Of a DNA stretch of 64,000 bases, positions 40,321 to 49,040 are shown one piece after another (within the stretch, counting starts at the first letter, position 1; every line of letters begins with the position of its first letter). Origin of the DNA: Noviherbaspirillum saxi (GTDB lineage: Bacteria; Pseudomonadota; Gammaproteobacteria; Burkholderiales; Burkholderiaceae_D); contig NZ_QYUO01000002.1 in assembly GCF_003591035.1 (NCBI RefSeq), positions 496,001-560,000 of the forward strand. The letters run 5' to 3'. Below the pieces are notes generated by a model. It saw only the letters and a program-made list of their open reading frames with translations. It searched no databases and was not told the DNA's origin. Position numbers and translations under genes: made by a program.

Positions 40321-41301
40321 TCAAAATGGTGCTTCTCCTGCGGCTGCGGCTGCGGTTTCGATCGGTACCGCAAACCCGATACCAATGAAGGAGCCTTGCG
40401 GATTCGGGCTCAGGATGGCGGTCACGATGCCGACGACCTCGCCGTTCATTGTGATCAGGGGACCGCCGGAATTTCCCGGATTGGCTGCCGCATCGAACTG
40501 GATCAGATTGGCCAGCACCCGTTCTTCGTCGTCCGACTGATAATTGCGCTTCAAGCCGGAGACGATGCCGGACGATGCCGAGGGTCCGATGTTGAAGGGA
40601 AAGCCGACCGCGACCACCTTGTCGCCGATTGCCAGACCTTGGCTCGATCGCAATGTGGCGGGAATCAGGTCATCCGGCACAGTGCTTGCCTGCAGCACGG
40701 CGAGATCGTTCTCCGGCTGCTTTTGAACAATGACCGCATCCGACTTGGTGCCGTCGGCGAAATCGATCTGTATCTTGTTATTGCCCTCGACCACATGCAG
40801 GTTCGTCAGGATGATGCCCCTATCTACGACGACTACGCCGGTGCCGACTCCCAATGCCTTGGTCGGATTGCTTTCATCGTTATTTTTTTCGCGGCCTACC
40901 TGCGTTACACGTACTACGGAAGGGCGGATGCGGGCGAAAGCCTTTGCTTCCGGCGACGGCAGAATATTTTGCTCAAGCGTATGCATGACCGCGGCATCGA
41001 TGTCACGCTGCGTCAGTTTTCGCTCTGCCGATTGCAGGTGACTGAAAGCATAGAACAGCGTACTGCTCAACAGAACCGACACCAGCACCAGCAGCAGACG
41101 CTCGTGTTTTGTCGCAAAGTTTCGTACGCCGCTGGTACGGCGCGGTGCGACAGGCGCGTCCTCGGCTATGGGCTCGGTTGATTTGACAGGTGATGCGGTC
41201 GAGCCCGTAGCCTGCGCGTCTGCCTCTTGCGGAGCTGCCGGCATGGCCGCATCGACGCGACGATTCCGGGTCGACTTGCTATAGAGGGGATTTTTTTTCA
41301 T
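40321..41301 (-). CDS. Membrane-anchored trypsin-like serine protease (S1C, no PDZ)
   Basis: A 326-residue protein with start MKKNPLYS at 41301; the frame is open upstream to 41376. A Pro/Ala-rich cytoplasmic N-terminus leads to one membrane helix at about 69-88 (LLLVLVSVLLSSTLFYAF), then a periplasmic S1 domain. The catalytic triad is intact: His169 (TNLHVV), Asp199 (ENDLAVL) and Ser278 (ANPGNSGGPL). There is no PDZ domain; the protein ends 50 residues after the Ser, unlike DegS/HtrA. It heads a four-gene leftward operon with MoxR, DUF58 and vWA, suggesting a joint role in processing an envelope protein. Confidence 0.88.
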   Translation of the reverse strand: MKKNPLYSKSTRNRRVDAAMPAAPQEADAQATGSTASPVKSTEPIAEDAPVAPRRTSGVRNFATKHERLLLVLVSVLLSSTLFYAFSHLQSAERKLTQRDIDAAVMHTLEQNILPSPEAKAFARIRPSVVRVTQVGREKNNDESNPTKALGVGTGVVVVDRGIILTNLHVVEGNNKIQIDFADGTKSDAVIVQKQPENDLAVLQASTVPDDLIPATLRSSQGLAIGDKVVAVGFPFNIGPSASSGIVSGLKRNYQSDDEERVLANLIQFDAAANPGNSGGPLITMNGEVVGIVTAILSPNPQGSFIGIGFAVPIETAAAAAGEAPF

Positions 41302-41721
41302 CTGGTGCCCATCGCCTGCGGCCACCTTCTCCTGAGCTGCGATGCTGAACGCCACAACGGCGAACAACGGCAGCACACGTGTAACCGTTTTCCGTAGACG
41401 CTGCCGTTGGAAATTTGTTTCGCGCGCGCGTCACATGTAACGAATTTATACCGGCGAACAAAGGTTTATTTGTCTCAGCGCAAAAGGGCGGTGACCTAAG
41501 ATGATGATGGGAAATATTTGCGGCCGCGCAGTGAAACGTAATGCGCGTTAAGACGCTAATCGCGGAGGGCGTCGCCTAGACTGAATGGCTGTTTTTTAAT
41601 CCGGAGCGTAACGCATGGAAACGAAAAACACAGTACCAATATACCGTAAGCTGGTCGGACCTGAATGCCAACATGCATTTGCGAAACACTGCTAGGAGGC
41701 GCGCGTCGCCGATCTCCATGC
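41302..41721. other. Intergenic region with one possible microprotein frame
   Basis: About 420 bases. A 26-codon rightward frame from ATG 41615 to TAG 41695 (METKNTVPIYRK...) is preceded by GGAG 8 bases upstream; it has no other support. A run TTTTTTAA near 41593 could be part of a promoter. The protease promoter must lie near 41310-41460. Confidence 0.3.
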
Positions 41722-43077
41722 CTAGGCAAGTGTGCCGGTTACCGGTATCGATATCCGGATCTGCAAGCCACCAGTGGGATTGTTCGACAACTTCATCACG
41801 CCATGATGCCGCTTGACGATACGGTCGACGATAGCCAGACCCAGTCCCGCGCCGTTTGCCTGCCCGCGTGCGGTATCGAGACGTGTGAAAGGCCGTAGCA
41901 GCCTTTCGATTTCCGCATCGGGTACGCCAGGACCGTGATCGGTTATTTCAACGACGGCCTGAGTGCCTTGAGTCTTGCAGCTGATATTGATACTGGTATG
42001 CTCGCTCCCCTCGGTTTTTCCATATCGGCGAGCGTTTTCGATAAGGTTGTTGACGACCCGCTTCAAGTCGGTTGCATTACCAAATACATTGACATGGTCG
42101 GCAATGCTGGCGCTTGCCTTTACATCCGGCAGACGTTCGGCCTCGTGCGCACACTCGCGCAACAGCGAACTTAAATCCACGCTTGCGACTTGCGACCTGT
42201 CGGAAGGCTTTGCGTATTCGAGAAACTGGCCAATGATTTCATCCATTTGCGCCAGATCGGACTGCATGCCCTGGCGTGCATCGTCCGGCAGCTTTGCCAT
42301 CTCGACCTCAAGCTGCATGCGCGCCAGCGGCGTGCGCAAATCATGCGAGATGCCCGCAAGGATAACCGCTCGATCGGACTCGACGCGATCGAGGTCGGCA
42401 ACCATCTGATTGAAGCTGCGGTTCGCTTCGCGAATTTCAGCCGGCCCGCGTTCCGGCAACGGATCCGGTTTGCGGCCCTTGGCAATCGAGCGCGTTGCGC
42501 TTGTGATACGTGCCAACGGCAGATTGATGAGCCGCGAGATAAAGACTGCGCCGAACAGCGAAAGCACCAGCGTGGTGGTCGCCAGCCCCAGCCACTGAAT
42601 GCTGGACACGCCCTCGATCCGCTCGCGATCGAGCCGCAGCCAGTATTCATCCTCGTCGATCTTGAAACTGACCCAGAATCCGGAAACGTCGTTGACGCTG
42701 CCGGCAAATTTTGTACTCTGGCCGAGGCGTTCCTTCACGGTGGTTTCCAGCACCGGCATCAGACCGCTGTCCGGCGGCGGTTCGACGACGTCGGTCCCTT
42801 CCAGCGGATAAATACGGATGCCTTCGTTGCTCGCCAGATCGAACAGCAATTCGCGCCGCAGGTCGGGTGCCGAATGTGTGAGGGCCGCGCGGGTGATCGT
42901 GACAATGGAAATCACCTGCGCTGCCATTTGCTGCGCGCGCGGGGTACGTTCCACAATGCGAAAGCTCGCCACCCAAGCCATGATGCTGGCGGCGATCAGG
43001 AAGGCGAGCAGGAAGAAGGTGCGCCAGAACAGGCCGCTATTGAGCCAGTTAAGACGGTTTCCGATAAGCGGGATCAA
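41722..43077 (-). CDS. envZ: Sensor histidine kinase, EnvZ-like
   Basis: A 451-residue protein. Membrane helices lie at about 15-40 and 160-185, bracketing a periplasmic sensor domain (about 120 residues). HAMP (LARITSATRSIAKGRK), the dimerisation helix with the phospho-acceptor in GISHDLRTPLARMQLE near 248, and ATPase boxes N (VVNNLIENARRYG), G1 (ITDHGPGVP) and G2 (GAGLGLAIV) are complete. It follows the OmpR-like regulator by 9 bases on the same strand, so they form a two-component system. EnvZ/OmpR in enterics senses osmolarity and controls porins; the input here is not known. Confidence 0.92.
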   Translation of the reverse strand: MIPLIGNRLNWLNSGLFWRTFFLLAFLIAASIMAWVASFRIVERTPRAQQMAAQVISIVTITRAALTHSAPDLRRELLFDLASNEGIRIYPLEGTDVVEPPPDSGLMPVLETTVKERLGQSTKFAGSVNDVSGFWVSFKIDEDEYWLRLDRERIEGVSSIQWLGLATTTLVLSLFGAVFISRLINLPLARITSATRSIAKGRKPDPLPERGPAEIREANRSFNQMVADLDRVESDRAVILAGISHDLRTPLARMQLEVEMAKLPDDARQGMQSDLAQMDEIIGQFLEYAKPSDRSQVASVDLSSLLRECAHEAERLPDVKASASIADHVNVFGNATDLKRVVNNLIENARRYGKTEGSEHTSINISCKTQGTQAVVEITDHGPGVPDAEIERLLRPFTRLDTARGQANGAGLGLAIVDRIVKRHHGVMKLSNNPTGGLQIRISIPVTGTLA

Positions 43078-43086
43078 GGTTGGACG

Positions 43087-43854
43087 TCAGCGCGGTTGGC
43101 CTTCGGGGATGAAGACATAGCCTAATCCCCAGACCGTCTGGATATAGATCGGGTTGGAGGGGTCGGGTTCGATCAGCTTGCGCAAACGTGAAATCTGCAC
43201 GTCCAGACTGCGGTCGAATACTTCGTATTCGCGGCCGCGCGCGAGTTCCATCAATTTTTCGCGCGAGAGCGGTTGGCGTGCATGCCGCGCAAACACCTTC
43301 AATACGGAAAACTCGCCGGTCGTCAGCGATATCGACTCGCCATTTTTTTTCAGGGTGCGCGTGCCGAGGTCCAGGATAAAGTCGCCGAACGTGAAAGTCT
43401 GCGGTGTTTCAGACGGAGCGCCTGGAATCTCGTCCGGTCCCTTGCGGCGTAATACCGCGTTGATGCGTGCGACCAGTTCGCGCGGATTGAAAGGCTTGGG
43501 CAGATAATCGTCGGCGCCCATTTCCAGGCCGACGATGCGGTCGACGTCTTCGCCTTTTGCCGTCAGCATGATGATCGGCGTCTGGTCTCCGGCACCCCGC
43601 AGGCGCCGGCAGATGGACAATCCATCCTCGCCGGGCAGCATCAGGTCCAGCACCAGCAGATCATAGCGTTCCCGGATCCACAGCTTGTTCATCGCCTGAG
43701 CGTTTTCGGCCGTCACGACATTGAAGCCTTGTTCGGCAAGATACCGCCGCAGCAGGTCGCGCAGACGCAAGTCATCATCGACCACAAGTATCTTGCCCTG
43801 GTGACCGTTGGGGGCATGGGCGGGCGTATTGGTTGTCAGATTTGTCGTATTCAT
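43087..43854 (-). CDS. ompR: OmpR family response regulator
   Basis: A 255-residue protein. The receiver domain (about 20-135) has DDD at its start (ILVVDDDLRLRD), phospho-acceptor Asp in LLVLDLMLPGEDG, Thr in MLTAKG and Lys in LPKPFNP. The C-terminal winged helix (about 155-250) has GEFSVLKVF and the wing VWGLGYVF. The sequence is very close to OmpR. The N-terminus has about 18 extra Thr/Asn/Pro residues. It is co-transcribed with the EnvZ-like kinase 9 bases downstream. Confidence 0.95.
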   Translation of the reverse strand: MNTTNLTTNTPAHAPNGHQGKILVVDDDLRLRDLLRRYLAEQGFNVVTAENAQAMNKLWIRERYDLLVLDLMLPGEDGLSICRRLRGAGDQTPIIMLTAKGEDVDRIVGLEMGADDYLPKPFNPRELVARINAVLRRKGPDEIPGAPSETPQTFTFGDFILDLGTRTLKKNGESISLTTGEFSVLKVFARHARQPLSREKLMELARGREYEVFDRSLDVQISRLRKLIEPDPSNPIYIQTVWGLGYVFIPEGQPR

Positions 43855-44059
43855 GGCGCTATGGTAACGTCAGAAAAAAATGCCGGATGATGTCTCGCGC
43901 AAACCATTACAAAGTGTTACAAACTTTACCTTACACGGATTATCGCGTCGCACAATCAAGCATACACTGGGTTCATGGTTATCGGGTCGGCTCGCGTTGG
44001 CGTGCATCCGGCCTTTGCGGGCTATCCCGTACATAGTGATGGTAAAGCGGTCTTGGACA

Positions 44060-44416
44060 ATGCGACTCGAGCACATCGGCATATTTTCCCTCTTAATCCT
44101 TGGTCTGGCCAATGCATTTGCCGAACCGGGTGAAGCCCGTTATGTGGGGCGCGAGGTGGTGCGCGCATTCCAGGTTCAAAACGCCGCGCTGGACCGGGGC
44201 GAATATCGCAATGGCCAGCCGGTGCAAGGCGATCGCCGCCGTGGCCGTGAACTCAACGGACAGGACACTAGCGGATATGGTGCTCCAAACGACGGGCGGG
44301 GTAGCGAGACTGCTGACAATTCGCGTCGGCAGGGGCGCCTCAGCCCGGAAGAACGCCGCGCGCTGCGCCGGCAAATCGATGAAGTGGGGCATGATATCTA
44401 TGCTCCCAAACGGTAA
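44060..44416 (+). CDS. Hypothetical exported protein
   Basis: A 118-residue protein if started at MRLEHIGI (44060); starting at 44039 would add 7 residues (MVKRSWT). A signal peptide is clear: IGIFSLLILGLANAFA, cleaved before EPGEARY. The mature part is polar with RRRGRELNGQD and ends in a basic helix, LSPEERRALRRQIDEVGHDIY. That ending is shared by small exported proteins of many betaproteobacteria, but I know no function. It is divergent from ompR and convergent with the DUF2520 gene. Weak ribosome-binding sites leave the start uncertain. Confidence 0.68.
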   Translation: MRLEHIGIFSLLILGLANAFAEPGEARYVGREVVRAFQVQNAALDRGEYRNGQPVQGDRRRGRELNGQDTSGYGAPNDGRGSETADNSRRQGRLSPEERRALRRQIDEVGHDIYAPKR

Positions 44417-44431
44417 TCCGTAATCGCCTAA

Positions 44432-44453
44432 GCACTGCGTCTCTTCGTAGTGC
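44432..44453. terminator. Stem-loop between convergent genes
   Basis: GCACTGCG (44432-44439) pairs with CGTAGTGC (44446-44453) with one G-T wobble and a 6-base loop. It sits between the exported protein's stop (44416) and the DUF2520 stop (44500). No T-run on either side, so termination is only suggested. Confidence 0.4.
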
Positions 44454-44499
44454 ATGAACGGTTTGGCAACCTATCCCTTACAGACATCCCGCACTAAGC

Positions 44500-45339
44500 T
44501 CAAGTCTTCTGTCGGCGCCGTGCGGCGATATCGGACGTCAATTTTCCCAATTGTTTGTACAGTACGCCATGGCGCTCGTCCCATGTGTTGACCGCGCGAT
44601 ATTGCTTGACCGCCGTTGCAATGTCGCCCCGTGCAATCGGACCGGTAAGTGCCTTGGTCGTCCCCAGGCGGAACACATTGTCGACGGTGCCACGAACCAG
44701 CGGCTCCATGAGCTGTAATGCTGCTTCTTCAGGGATCCCCGCCTTGACGTAAGCCTGCACCGCTACGTCGAGCACCGTCACCAAGTAGTTCGATGCGAAT
44801 ACTGCGGCTGCATGGTACAGGGTTTTGAAATTGGCATCGATGGGTATTGTTCTTGCGCCTATGGCACCAAAGGCGGCTTGCAAAACGTTTAGCGCCTCGG
44901 CGTCGCCCTCGATGCCGCAAAACGTGCCGCCGAAGCTTGCTGCGACTTGCGCGGGATCTGCGAAGCTGCGGATCGGATGCACACTGGATATTGCGGCGCC
45001 TGCCCGGGTTGCAGCTGCAAGTATCGACGAGGGCAACGCTCCGCTGCAATGAAAGACGATATCTCCCTGTTTTAACTTGCCGCTTGCAGCCAATGCGTCG
45101 CAACTGGACGCAATATCATCGTCCGGGGTCGCAATCAGCCATGCATCCGCAGGTGGCATATTGCGTATATCGGATGCGGCAACGCCTGCTTGCATGAATG
45201 CAATGGCCTTTTCCGTGCTGGCCTGACTCCTGTTCATGATTGCTTGTATCGCAAATACCTGGTGCGTGGTCCACAGCCGCCCGAGTGTCATGCCCAGCTT
45301 GCCGCAGCCGATGATATTCATGGTCGGTGGCGTGCTCAT
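44500..45339 (-). CDS. Rossmann-like / DUF2520 oxidoreductase-type protein
   Basis: A 279-residue protein. The N-terminal NAD(P)-binding fold has a glycine-rich start (IIGCGKLGMTLGRLW). Middle motifs AWLIATPDDDIASSC and HCSGALPSS, and the helical C-terminal DUF2520 part (ALQLMEPLVRGTVDNVF, then ALTGPIARGDIATAVKQY), match the family related to 6-phosphogluconate and pyrroline-5-carboxylate reductases. No substrate is known. Its ATG overlaps the GNAT stop by 4 bases, so it closes a leftward operon with the racemase and the GNAT. Confidence 0.88.
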   Translation of the reverse strand: MSTPPTMNIIGCGKLGMTLGRLWTTHQVFAIQAIMNRSQASTEKAIAFMQAGVAASDIRNMPPADAWLIATPDDDIASSCDALAASGKLKQGDIVFHCSGALPSSILAAATRAGAAISSVHPIRSFADPAQVAASFGGTFCGIEGDAEALNVLQAAFGAIGARTIPIDANFKTLYHAAAVFASNYLVTVLDVAVQAYVKAGIPEEAALQLMEPLVRGTVDNVFRLGTTKALTGPIARGDIATAVKQYRAVNTWDERHGVLYKQLGKLTSDIAARRRQKT

Positions 45340-45920
45340 CCCGCGCTGGCCCCTGCAGACCTTGCCACATCAACCGCCTGCCAATCGCGCTCCAGCAAGG
45401 AATAGCAGTTCAAATCATGAAAGCGCCCGTCCCAGTATGCCTGTTCGCGATGAACGCCTTCAAAGCGAAATCCCATACGGGTCGCGATGTCGATCGATGC
45501 TGTATTGTCGGGATGGGTTTCAGCCTGAATCCGGTGCAGGCGCATGGTCGTAAATCCGTAGTCGAGCATCGCGGCGAGCGCTTCGCGCATCAATCCCTGG
45601 CCATGGCAGTCACGCGCGATTTCATAACCGATCACGCAATTGCGCCAGCTTCTATTCCAGCGAAACAGTCCGCAGGTTCCTATCAGCCGTTGATCCTGCA
45701 AGCGTTCCAGACCCCAGCGAAAGCCGGTGCCCGCATCGAACCAGCTGGCAAACAGTTCGGCAAGATGGCGGGCCTCGGCGGCATCTGTCAAGGGATCGAC
45801 CCCATACCAGCGCATCCATTCGCGGTCCGAATGGATGTCAAACAACGCCGGCGCGTCCAGCGCGGTAATCCGGCGCAAGCGCAGCCGGGATGTCTGTAGC
45901 TCCGGAAAGGTTCGCGCCAT
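45336..45920 (-). CDS. GNAT family N-acetyltransferase (RimJ/RimL type)
   Basis: A 194-residue protein with start MARTFPEL at 45920, where AGGAAGG is about 14 bases upstream. Typical order: LQTSRLRLRRITALDAPALF at the start, then GTCGLFRWNRSWRNCVIGYEIARDCHGQGLMREA. The acetyl-CoA pyrophosphate loop lies in that last segment, and HPDNTASIDIATRMGFRFEG near the C-terminus is characteristic of RimJ/RimL-like acetyltransferases. The target protein or small molecule is unknown. It begins 20 bases after the racemase stop. Confidence 0.9.
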   Translation of the reverse strand: MARTFPELQTSRLRLRRITALDAPALFDIHSDREWMRWYGVDPLTDAAEARHLAELFASWFDAGTGFRWGLERLQDQRLIGTCGLFRWNRSWRNCVIGYEIARDCHGQGLMREALAAMLDYGFTTMRLHRIQAETHPDNTASIDIATRMGFRFEGVHREQAYWDGRFHDLNCYSLLERDWQAVDVARSAGASAG

Positions 45921-45939
45921 AGCTGATTCCGTATCCTTC

Positions 45940-47028
45940 CTAAGCATGGAAACCGATAGCCGGACCGGTCGCCCAATATTCTCCTTCGGTCGGATGCTGG
46001 CGTTGCTGCGCCATGCCGCGTATCCGGAAAAGCGGATGGGACAAGGCTTCGTCGGCACGCAGGATCGGCGTTACACAGCAATCTACCGCGTCGAAGCGCT
46101 GCGTCCAGACATCGAGCGTCTCGCGCAGGAAAATAGCGTCCAGCTCGGCCCGGATGGACATCGCATCGTCACCGCCAATTTCCTGTCCAAGACTCCAGTG
46201 ACGCGACTTAAGATCCGGTCGGCCCAACACGTCGCAGCATGCTTCCCAAAACTTCAGTTCCAGCGCGCCGACGGCCATGAAGCGATCATCGCTGGTGCGG
46301 TAAATGTTGTAGCAGGGGACGCCGCCGGTCAGTAGGTCGCAGCCGGGTAACGCCGGCTTGCCGAAGTTGTTGACGGCAACCAGCGGCATGATGTTGTGAG
46401 CGAACACCGTGTCGGTCATTGATACATCGATAAACCTTCCCGGCCCTCCGCATTTGACGCCGACGAGCGCAGCAAGTATGCCTTGCACTGCCGCCTGCGC
46501 CCCGCCCAGCAGGTCGCCGACCTGCAGATTGCCGAGTGCGGGAACGCCGTCCGGCCCGACATTTTGTTCCAGCATGCCCGCCATGCCGATGTAATTGATA
46601 TCGTGCCCTGCACGTTGCGCAAAAGGGCCGTCCCGGCCGTAGCCCGAGATCGCGCACATGACAAGCCGGGGATTGCGTTCCTTCAGCACTGCCCAGCCTA
46701 CTCCGAGCTTGTCCATCACACCGGGCCGAAAACTTTCCACCACGACATCGGCGCTGTCGACCAGTTCAAGGAACGCTGCGCGATCGCTATCGCTTTTCAG
46801 GTCGAGCCGCAGTTCCTGCTTGCCGCGATTGACCGCGACGAAGAATTGCGACACCTGATGCCGGACATGACCCATCGTGCGGGCATAATCGCCGATACCG
46901 GGATCTTCGATCTTGATCACTGTCGCACCCATGTCGGCCAGGTGCATGGTGGCGACCGGACCGGGCAGCAGACGGGTCAGATCGAGTACGCGGATTCCCT
47001 GCAAAGGCTTGTCGACCGGTTGACTCAT
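45940..47028 (-). CDS. CaiB/BaiF family, alpha-methylacyl-CoA racemase-like
   Basis: A 362-residue protein with start MSQPVDKPL at 47028, preceded by GGAGG 7 bases upstream. It is a class III CoA-transferase fold. The length and the pair His142 (AGHDINYI) and Asp172 (VGDLLGG) fit the alpha-methylacyl-CoA racemase subfamily, whose two catalytic bases occupy these places, rather than the true CoA-transferases. Racemases interconvert (R)- and (S)-2-methylacyl-CoA in branched-chain and steroid side-chain degradation. It follows the ABC-F gene by about 32 bases. Confidence 0.88.
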   Translation of the reverse strand: MSQPVDKPLQGIRVLDLTRLLPGPVATMHLADMGATVIKIEDPGIGDYARTMGHVRHQVSQFFVAVNRGKQELRLDLKSDSDRAAFLELVDSADVVVESFRPGVMDKLGVGWAVLKERNPRLVMCAISGYGRDGPFAQRAGHDINYIGMAGMLEQNVGPDGVPALGNLQVGDLLGGAQAAVQGILAALVGVKCGGPGRFIDVSMTDTVFAHNIMPLVAVNNFGKPALPGCDLLTGGVPCYNIYRTSDDRFMAVGALELKFWEACCDVLGRPDLKSRHWSLGQEIGGDDAMSIRAELDAIFLRETLDVWTQRFDAVDCCVTPILRADEALSHPLFRIRGMAQQRQHPTEGEYWATGPAIGFHA

Positions 47029-47060
47029 GCGATTTCCTCCATCCGTGCAGGCTTGCACCG

Positions 47061-49040
47061 TCACGCAGATAACTGTTCGAGCGCATCCTGCTGTTCGAGC
47101 CACTCGGTTTCGAGTTGCTCCAGTTCTTTTCCAATATACGCCTGGTCAAGTATCAAGGCTTTGAGCGCTTCCCGGTTGGCGTCATCATAGATCGCAGGAT
47201 CGGCGAGCCGGGCATCCACATCGGTCTTGCGCGCGTTGAGCTTGGCCATTTGTTCATCCAGCCTTTTGATGCGCGACTCGAGTGGTTTTTTCAGCGCCGA
47301 CAAGCGCTGACGTTCCTCGGCTTCCAGGCGTCGCCGTTCCTGACGGTCGTCGCGCGATTCGTAGGCAACCGCATCTGCTTCCGGCTTGCCGGCGGTTTTG
47401 CCGGGGCCGGGCAACGGCGTATCTACGCGGCCCAGCTTGGTCTTGAACAGCCAGTCCTTGTAATCGTCGAGGTCGCCGTCGAAAGGCTGCAATTTTCCCT
47501 CCGCCACGATCAGGAACTGGTCGGTGGTGGCGCGCAACAGATGGCGGTCGTGTGAAACCAGAACCAACGTTCCTTCGAACTGGGCGAGTGCCATGGTCAG
47601 GGCTTCGCGCGTTTCAAGGTCGAGGTGGTTGGTCGGTTCGTCCAGCAGCAGCAGATTGGGACGCTGCCAGACGATCAGCGCAAGCGCCAGTCTGGCCTTT
47701 TCACCGCCGGAAAAGGGCGCGATCTTGCTGGTCACCATCTCGCCGCCGAAGTTGAAGCCGCCCAGAAAGTTGCGCAATTCCTGTTCGCGCGTCGTCGGTG
47801 CGATACGCGCAAGGTGCCAGAGCGGCGATTCATCATGCCGCAGCATTTCTACCTGATGCTGCGCGAAATAGCCAATCGACAGTCCTTTACCCAGACGCAC
47901 GTCGCCGACAAGTTGCGCGAGTTCGCCTGCGATGGTTTTGACCACCGTCGATTTGCCTGCGCCATTGACCCCGAGCAAGCCGATACGCTGACCGGTCTGC
48001 AAGGAAAAATTGATGCTGGAAACGACAGGCTTGTCGATGACGTCATCGTCCTGCTCGATGCGGTAACCGGCGACGACATCTTCCATCACCAAGAGCGGAT
48101 TGGGCGCACTGAGCGGCTCGCGAAACTCGAACGAAAACTCGGCCGCTGCCCGCAGCGGTGCGACTTCTTCCATCTTTGCCAGCATCTTCATGCGACTTTG
48201 CGCTTGCCTTGCCTTGGTCGCCTTGGCCTTGAAACGGTCGATGAAGGATTGCAGGTGGGCGCGCTGTCTTGTCTGCTTTTCGATTGCAGCTTGCGTCAGC
48301 GCCATATGGGCGGCGCGCTGACGTTCGAAGGACGAGTAATTGCCCGAATAGCGCTTCAGTTTGCGATCGTCGATATGGACGATCACATTGACCACGCCAT
48401 CCAGAAAATCGCGATCGTGCGAGATGATGATCAGGGTGCCTTCGTAACGCTTGAGCCAGTCTTCGAGCCAGATGATTGCATCCAGATCGAGGTGGTTGGT
48501 CGGCTCATCCAGCAGCAGCAAATCGGAAGGGCACATCAGCGCCTGCGCCAGATTGAGACGCATGCGCCAGCCGCCGGAAAAACTTGCCACCGGCTGCTGC
48601 ATCTGGTCGACCGAGAAGCCCAGACCGGTCAGCAATTGCTCGGCCCGCGAGCGCACCGTATAAGCATCGGCGTCGGCCAGCGCCGCATGCAGTTCACCGA
48701 TGCGGGTGCCGTCGCCATGGCTTTCCGGACCGGTTTCGATTTGCGCTAGTTCAGCTTCGAGTTCGCGCAAGGTGGCGTCGCCGTCGATGGCATATTCGAT
48801 CGCCGGTCTGTCGAGCGCGGGCGTTTCCTGCGCGACGTAGGCCATGCGCCATTTCGCGGGATAGTCAACCTCGCCGAGATCGGCATGCAGTTCGCCGCGC
48901 AGCATTGCGAACAGGCTGGACTTGCCGGCGCCGTTGGCACCGATCAGACCGATCTTGTCCCCTGGGTTCAAGGTCAGGTCTACATCTTCAAGCAATGGCT
49001 TGATGCCTCTGGTCAGGCTGACATGCTGAAAACGTATCAT
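47061..49040 (-). CDS. ABC-F family ATPase (YheS/Uup-like)
   Basis: A 659-residue protein. Two ATPase modules, no membrane segments. Domain 1: Walker A GANGAGKSS at about 34-42, signature FSGGWRMRLNLAQAL, Walker B LLLLDEPTNHLDLD. Domain 2: LGVNGAGKSTVVK near 357, FSGGEKARLALAL, LLLLDEPTNHLDLE. The inter-domain linker with Arg/Lys/Gln-rich helices and a C-terminal coiled coil (RRRLEAEERQRLSALKKPLES) match YheS rather than EttA. ABC-F proteins act on the ribosome's E or P site during stalled translation. The ATG overlaps the prmB stop by 4 bases. Confidence 0.93.
   Translation of the reverse strand: MIRFQHVSLTRGIKPLLEDVDLTLNPGDKIGLIGANGAGKSSLFAMLRGELHADLGEVDYPAKWRMAYVAQETPALDRPAIEYAIDGDATLRELEAELAQIETGPESHGDGTRIGELHAALADADAYTVRSRAEQLLTGLGFSVDQMQQPVASFSGGWRMRLNLAQALMCPSDLLLLDEPTNHLDLDAIIWLEDWLKRYEGTLIIISHDRDFLDGVVNVIVHIDDRKLKRYSGNYSSFERQRAAHMALTQAAIEKQTRQRAHLQSFIDRFKAKATKARQAQSRMKMLAKMEEVAPLRAAAEFSFEFREPLSAPNPLLVMEDVVAGYRIEQDDDVIDKPVVSSINFSLQTGQRIGLLGVNGAGKSTVVKTIAGELAQLVGDVRLGKGLSIGYFAQHQVEMLRHDESPLWHLARIAPTTREQELRNFLGGFNFGGEMVTSKIAPFSGGEKARLALALIVWQRPNLLLLDEPTNHLDLETREALTMALAQFEGTLVLVSHDRHLLRATTDQFLIVAEGKLQPFDGDLDDYKDWLFKTKLGRVDTPLPGPGKTAGKPEADAVAYESRDDRQERRRLEAEERQRLSALKKPLESRIKRLDEQMAKLNARKTDVDARLADPAIYDDANREALKALILDQAYIGKELEQLETEWLEQQDALEQLSA

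Noticed and set aside
44039..44059. Upstream ATG of the exported protein
   Set aside because: It lacks a ribosome-binding site and gives an n-region of extra charged residues; kept only as an alternative start.
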